64,000 bases of DNA from Paenibacillus sp. cl123 (GTDB lineage: Bacteria; Bacillota; Bacilli; Paenibacillales; NBRC-103111). The translations under genes were made by a program, and so were the position numbers. The DNA is taken from the NCBI RefSeq assembly GCF_900101595.1, contig NZ_FMYY01000025.1:36552-100551 (forward strand). Reading direction: 5' to 3'. Shown one piece after another: positions 60,347 to 64,000 of the stretch (positions are counted from its first letter, which is position 1; every line of letters starts with the position of its first letter). The notes beneath the pieces are model-generated. The model saw only the letters and a program-made list of their open reading frames with translations. It was not told the origin of the DNA and did no database searches.

Positions 60347-60850
60347 ATGTCCTTGGAAGCCATACTTGGCATCATGACAGAGTTAAATCACATACATGAC
60401 ACTTTGCTGGATATGGCTGAGAAGAAGAGACATGCGCTGGTCCATAATGAAGTTGATCGGATTATGCAGATTGTGACGAAGGAGAACAAGCTTCTAAGGC
60501 GCCTGGAAGAGATTGATGCGGAGCGGATCGAGGCTACGGGAGCATTTCTGATGGAGAAGGGATACAAGCCCAATCCTCGGGTAACCGTCAGCGACTTGGC
60601 TAAAATCATTTTTACGATAGAGGATAAGAAAGAACTGATCGATCAGCAGAAGCGGCTTCTGGCAAAAATCAGAGATCTTCGGGAATTAAATCAGCTGAAT
60701 CAGCAGTTGATCGAACATTCTCTGTCATTCATTGACTACTCCCTGGATCTGATGGTAGGTCCGCCGGAGGACGAAGTATTCTACCACAATCCTCAGCAGC
60801 AGCAGTCATCGGCTTCAAAGCGGATGGGTGTTTTCGACACACGCGCTTAA
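60347..60850 (+). CDS. flgN: flagellar chaperone FlgN-like protein (YvyG)
   Basis: Cytoplasmic chaperone of the hook-filament junction proteins FlgK and FlgL; 167 aa, all alpha-helical with coiled-coil segments (LNHIHDTLLDMAEKKRHALV, KELIDQQKRLLAKIRDLREL). ATG 60347 follows GAGGTGG by six bases; a GTG at 60338 is part of that ribosome binding site. It stands directly before flgK, its client. Confidence 0.88.
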   Translation: MSLEAILGIMTELNHIHDTLLDMAEKKRHALVHNEVDRIMQIVTKENKLLRRLEEIDAERIEATGAFLMEKGYKPNPRVTVSDLAKIIFTIEDKKELIDQQKRLLAKIRDLRELNQLNQQLIEHSLSFIDYSLDLMVGPPEDEVFYHNPQQQQSSASKRMGVFDTRA

Positions 60851-60875
60851 TTTGGATGAGTAAAGGGGAGGACAT

Positions 60876-62333
60876 ATGCGCTCGACATTCGGTGGAATAG
60901 AAATTGCGAAACGAAGCTTGTTCACACAACAAGCGGCTTTGACGACTACGGGACATAACATTTCAAATGCGAATACTCGCGGATATACCCGGCAGGTCGT
61001 AAATATGGTCGCTTCCAGACCGATTGAAGCAGTAGGTTTGATGCGAAGCGATATTCCGGGCCAGATGGGACAAGGTGTGGAATTTACATCCATTAACCGA
61101 ATTCGGGAAGGCTTCTTGGACAGGCAATACTATAACGAGAATAAATCGTACGGAGATTGGAGCATTCGCAAAGACACGCTGGAGAAGCTGGAAGCGATTA
61201 TCAATGAGCCTTCTGATACGGGACTCAGTCAGGTTATGAATAACTTCTGGAACTCTTGGCAGGAGCTCACCAAGCAGCCGGATAATCTGGAAACCCGCGC
61301 GGTGGTCAAAGAAAGCGCATTAGCGCTTACCGATGCTTTCAATAGTATAGCTACAAAGCTCAATGACTTGAATACGGATCTAAACGACAATATTAGCGTC
61401 AAAGCAACTCAGGTTAATTCTACCTTAAAGCAGATTGCAGCACTCAATGTGGAAATATTCCGTGTCGAGGGGCTTGGGAATGATGCCAACGATCTGAGAG
61501 ATCAGAGGGATGTCCTTCTCGATGACTTGTCCAAAATTGTTAATATAACTGTTAACGAGGATCCGACCGGCTATACGGTCCAAATGGGCAACGCGGTTCT
61601 TGTCACCGGACAAACGGCTAACGAATTCAATCTGGACACTATCGACACTACCTACCCGAGCGATCTTAACAGCGGTGAACTGTATGCGCTAAAGCTGTCG
61701 ACGACGCAGTACGTGAATGAATATAAAAATCAAATGAACTCCCTGGCCTCAACTATCATCAAGGAAGTTAATGCGATCCACAGCCAAGGCTACACCCTGA
61801 AGGGACCAGAGGCAACCAGGGGCGGCGTTTTCTTTAATCCCATTGCCGAAGCGGACGCCGGTAGAGCGGCTGAGCTGATGAATGTGAGTTCGACCATCAC
61901 AGAGGACGTCGAGAACATTGCCGCCTCCAAAGCTATATTCACGGATGCGGCAAGCGGTTTTGACAAGGTAGTGCGCGGCAACAACGAGCTTGCGCTGCAA
62001 ATTGCTGGACTGAAAAATGTAAAGTTCAACTTTGACGGATCGGGTCTGCAAAAAATTATATTGAACGGCGGTACCTTCGACGAGTTTCTCCGCGCCGTTG
62101 TCGGAACGATCGGCGTACAGACGCAGGAAGCTACGAGACAAACAGAGAACCAAAAGATACTGGTCGATCAAGTGGAATCGCGCCGCCAGTCGGTCAGCGG
62201 AGTTTCCTTGGATGAGGAAATGGCCAATATGATCAAATTCCAACATGCTTATAACGCAGCGGCACGGTCTTTAACTACTTTCGACGAGGCACTCGATAAA
62301 GTGATTAACTCAATGGGAGTAGTCGGTCGTTAA
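60876..62333 (+). CDS. flgK: flagellar hook-associated protein 1
   Basis: Hook-filament junction protein exported by the flagellar type III system; 485 aa. The N-terminal KRSLFTQQAALTTTGHNISN with ANTRGYTRQ and the C-terminal SVSGVSLDEEMANMIKFQHA with YNAAARSL are the axial-protein pair. ATG 60876 follows AGGGGAGGA. The central domain is shorter than in enteric FlgK, as in Bacillales. Confidence 0.95.
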   Translation: MRSTFGGIEIAKRSLFTQQAALTTTGHNISNANTRGYTRQVVNMVASRPIEAVGLMRSDIPGQMGQGVEFTSINRIREGFLDRQYYNENKSYGDWSIRKDTLEKLEAIINEPSDTGLSQVMNNFWNSWQELTKQPDNLETRAVVKESALALTDAFNSIATKLNDLNTDLNDNISVKATQVNSTLKQIAALNVEIFRVEGLGNDANDLRDQRDVLLDDLSKIVNITVNEDPTGYTVQMGNAVLVTGQTANEFNLDTIDTTYPSDLNSGELYALKLSTTQYVNEYKNQMNSLASTIIKEVNAIHSQGYTLKGPEATRGGVFFNPIAEADAGRAAELMNVSSTITEDVENIAASKAIFTDAASGFDKVVRGNNELALQIAGLKNVKFNFDGSGLQKIILNGGTFDEFLRAVVGTIGVQTQEATRQTENQKILVDQVESRRQSVSGVSLDEEMANMIKFQHAYNAAARSLTTFDEALDKVINSMGVVGR

Positions 62334-62365
62334 TCGGGCCGGATAAGGAAAGGAGGAGGTAGCTT

Positions 62366-63259
62366 ATGACACAGAGAGTAACCCAATCCATGCTGAATAC
62401 GCAGCTGCTTCGCAATCTGAACTCCAACATGAACCGGATGGATAATCTGCAGAATCAGCTGGCTACGGGACGCAGAATCAATAAGCCGTCGGATGATCCT
62501 GTCGGTATCAGCTTTTCATTGAGATATCGCAGTGAACTTGCAGCCAATGACCAGTATCAAAGAAATGTGGACAGCTCCGTTTCCTGGCTCGATTATACGG
62601 ACACGATGCTCGATCAGGTTGGTCAGGTCATGCAGCGTGCCCGGGAGCTGGCGGTGTTGGGCTCCAATGGCACTAACTCGGAGGAATCGCTGAATTCTGT
62701 CAAGATTGAGATCGATCAACTTGCAGATCAAATGTTTACTATTGCTAATAGTAATTTCAATGGCAAGTATGTGTTTAACGGACAAAAAACCGATGTTAAA
62801 CCTTATCCTGAGCTGGCTACCGCAGCAGATGTCGAGGTCAATAAGGGTCCGATTCAATTCGAAATCGGCGTTGGGGTCAAGCTGACGATCAATAAGACGG
62901 GGGACGAAGTGTTCGGAGAGGGAGACACGAGTATATTCAAGATTCTGAGCGATATGTCCGAGTCTCTGGGCAAGAAGAATTATTCGGCGATTCAAGCATC
63001 CATCGGCAAAATCGACGAGTCGATGAATAATCTGCTGGCGATGCGTGCGGATATTGGCGCGAAGACCAACCGGATCCAACTGGCGGAAGATCGGCTTAAG
63101 GATATTGGGATTAACCTGCAGAGCTTGCAGTCCAAAACCGAAGATGCCGATATGTCCATAGTCATTACCAATCTCAAAATGAATGAAAATGTGTATCAGG
63201 CCTCATTGTCTGCAGGCTCGAAACTTATTCAGCCTACGCTCATTGATTTTCTGCGATAG
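62366..63259 (+). CDS. flgL: flagellar hook-associated protein 3
   Basis: Second junction protein, between FlgK and flagellin; 297 aa. N-terminal MTQRVTQSMLNTQLLRNLNS with LQNQLATGRRINKPSDDPVG and C-terminal flagellin-like coiled coils (TEDADMSIVITNLKMNENVY) are typical. ATG 62366 follows AAGGAGGAGG. In Bacillales the order flgK-flgL-yviE-fliW-csrA-hag is conserved. Confidence 0.94.
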   Translation: MTQRVTQSMLNTQLLRNLNSNMNRMDNLQNQLATGRRINKPSDDPVGISFSLRYRSELAANDQYQRNVDSSVSWLDYTDTMLDQVGQVMQRARELAVLGSNGTNSEESLNSVKIEIDQLADQMFTIANSNFNGKYVFNGQKTDVKPYPELATAADVEVNKGPIQFEIGVGVKLTINKTGDEVFGEGDTSIFKILSDMSESLGKKNYSAIQASIGKIDESMNNLLAMRADIGAKTNRIQLAEDRLKDIGINLQSLQSKTEDADMSIVITNLKMNENVYQASLSAGSKLIQPTLIDFLR

Positions 63260-63271
63260 GGGGAATGAGAG

Positions 63272-63841
63272 ATGATCTCCGTTCCTCAGATTCAGATCCG
63301 TCAGACTCCAGGACTTATCGGGATTGATGCGGACCTTGGCAGGCAGGATATCAAGCAGCCAAGGGCAACTTTTGAAATGTCCGTCGAGAGGCCGCAGCAG
63401 GAGATTAGGCAGCCGGCGGGTGAGCTTGTCATTGATCAGTCCCGTGCTTGGGATGCGCTTGGCAAAGGGCCCGCTCTGGAAACTTTTAACCGGATTTATT
63501 CCCAAGCGAGGGAAGTAGCTCTTCAAGGCATCGCGCGGATTGTCGAGAATGGCAACAGGATGGCCCAAATCCATCTGAAAACGAATCCGATAGCAGATAT
63601 AGCGGAGCAATTAACATTTGATTTCTTCGAATTTAATTATGTCGGGGAAGCCGCTTATGATAATGTCGACATTAGGTACACGGCGAGGAAACCCGAGATT
63701 CAGGTGACGGACGGCAGGGTCAATCTGACTACGCATCCGAACGCTCCCGAATACGAATACATCCGCGGGAAGCTCGACATCTACATGCAGCAGTACCCGC
63801 AGGTCGAAATATCCGTGCCGCAAATTGATTATAAAGCCTAA
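63272..63841 (+). CDS. yviE: DUF6470 family protein (YviE)
   Basis: A 189-aa protein of unknown function that occurs between flgL and fliW in Bacillales. The N-terminus ISVPQIQIRQTPGLIGID recurs as a related QVEISVPQIDYK near the C-terminus, giving a mirrored start and end. No signal peptide or membrane helix. ATG 63272 follows AGGGGGAA. A terminator follows at 63841. Confidence 0.88.
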   Translation: MISVPQIQIRQTPGLIGIDADLGRQDIKQPRATFEMSVERPQQEIRQPAGELVIDQSRAWDALGKGPALETFNRIYSQAREVALQGIARIVENGNRMAQIHLKTNPIADIAEQLTFDFFEFNYVGEAAYDNVDIRYTARKPEIQVTDGRVNLTTHPNAPEYEYIRGKLDIYMQQYPQVEISVPQIDYKA

Positions 63842-63882
63842 AGCTGTATAATGAAGCTATCTTAGCTGAGATACGGCTTTTT
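63841..63882 (+). terminator. probable intrinsic terminator after yviE
   Basis: AAGCTGTAT (63841-63849) pairs with ATACGGCTT (63871-63879), one G-T pair, followed by TTTTT. Confidence 0.7.
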
Positions 63883-63940
63883 GGCTTGTCCATGAATTTT
63901 GTCAATAAGGAGCCATTCCTGTAATGAAGTAATTTGAGCT

Positions 63941-63969
63941 TTGAACGAAAAAAGCACCTCTTGTATACT
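63941..63969 (+). promoter_or_regulatory. sigma-A promoter at the window end
   Basis: TTGAAC (63941-63946), 17 bases, TATACT (63964-63969). The gene it drives lies beyond the window; fliW would be expected by synteny. Confidence 0.7.
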
Positions 63970-64000
63970 GGGAAACGTTCCGTCCAAAGAACAAATCCCA

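Overview
The window looks like core chromosome of a spore-forming, flagellated, S-layer-bearing Bacillota, most likely Paenibacillus or a close relative. Reasons: the gene order ywlG-glyA-upp-mnaA-atp and murA-spoIID-spoIIQ-spoIIID-mbl-flhO-flhP follows the Bacillales backbone; a full nuo (complex I) operon is present, which B. subtilis lacks; sporulation genes and a SASP are present; and three SLH-domain proteins occur with the pyruvyl transferase CsaB. All genes but one (22035-22505) read on the + strand. No rRNA, tRNA, CRISPR array, insertion sequence or prophage was seen.

Layout. 1-3.8 kb: end of ywlG, then glyA, upp and mnaA (UDP-GlcNAc 2-epimerase). 3.9-11.5 kb: the F1Fo ATP synthase operon atpZ-I-B-E-F-H-A-G-D-C, with a TTGACA-type promoter and an intrinsic terminator. 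11.6-22.0 kb: an 11-gene complex I operon, nuoABCDHIJKLMN, without nuoE, nuoF and nuoG, also framed by a promoter and a terminator. 22.0-25.4 kb: a small predicted exported protein on the minus strand and a subtilisin-like protease with three C-terminal SLH domains. 25.5-31.4 kb: ywzB, murA, spoIID, spoIIQ, spoIIID and mbl; sigma-F and sigma-E promoter candidates fit the known compartments of these sporulation genes. 31.5-36.5 kb: flhO, flhP, a small EpuA-type membrane protein, a CDP-alcohol phosphatidyltransferase, fabZ and pgcA.

36.5-51.2 kb is the cell-surface part: a DUF5693 multi-spanning protein translationally overlapped with csaB, tagO, a 1292-aa SLH protein, the likely major S-layer protein (1006 aa, strongly biased codon use), a small exported protein, an alpha/beta-type SASP and metK. 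PgcA and MnaA (sugar nucleotide supply), TagO (first lipid-linked step) and CsaB (pyruvylation) can be read as making the cell-wall polymer to which the SLH proteins bind. 51.4-54.1 kb holds an exported phosphodiester glycosidase. 54.1-64 kb is degS-degU, an unknown membrane-anchored protein, comFA, comFC and the late flagellar cluster yvyF-flgM-flgN-flgK-flgL-yviE, which continues past the window.

Most of the window is ordinary core genome. The parts that seem least described are the DUF5693-csaB unit, the paired inverted repeats around the S-layer gene, a possible 20-aa ORF plus structured RNA between spoIIID and mbl, a short promoter-terminator unit before metK, a degenerate parS-like site, and a pyrimidine-rich octamer repeat between murA and spoIID.
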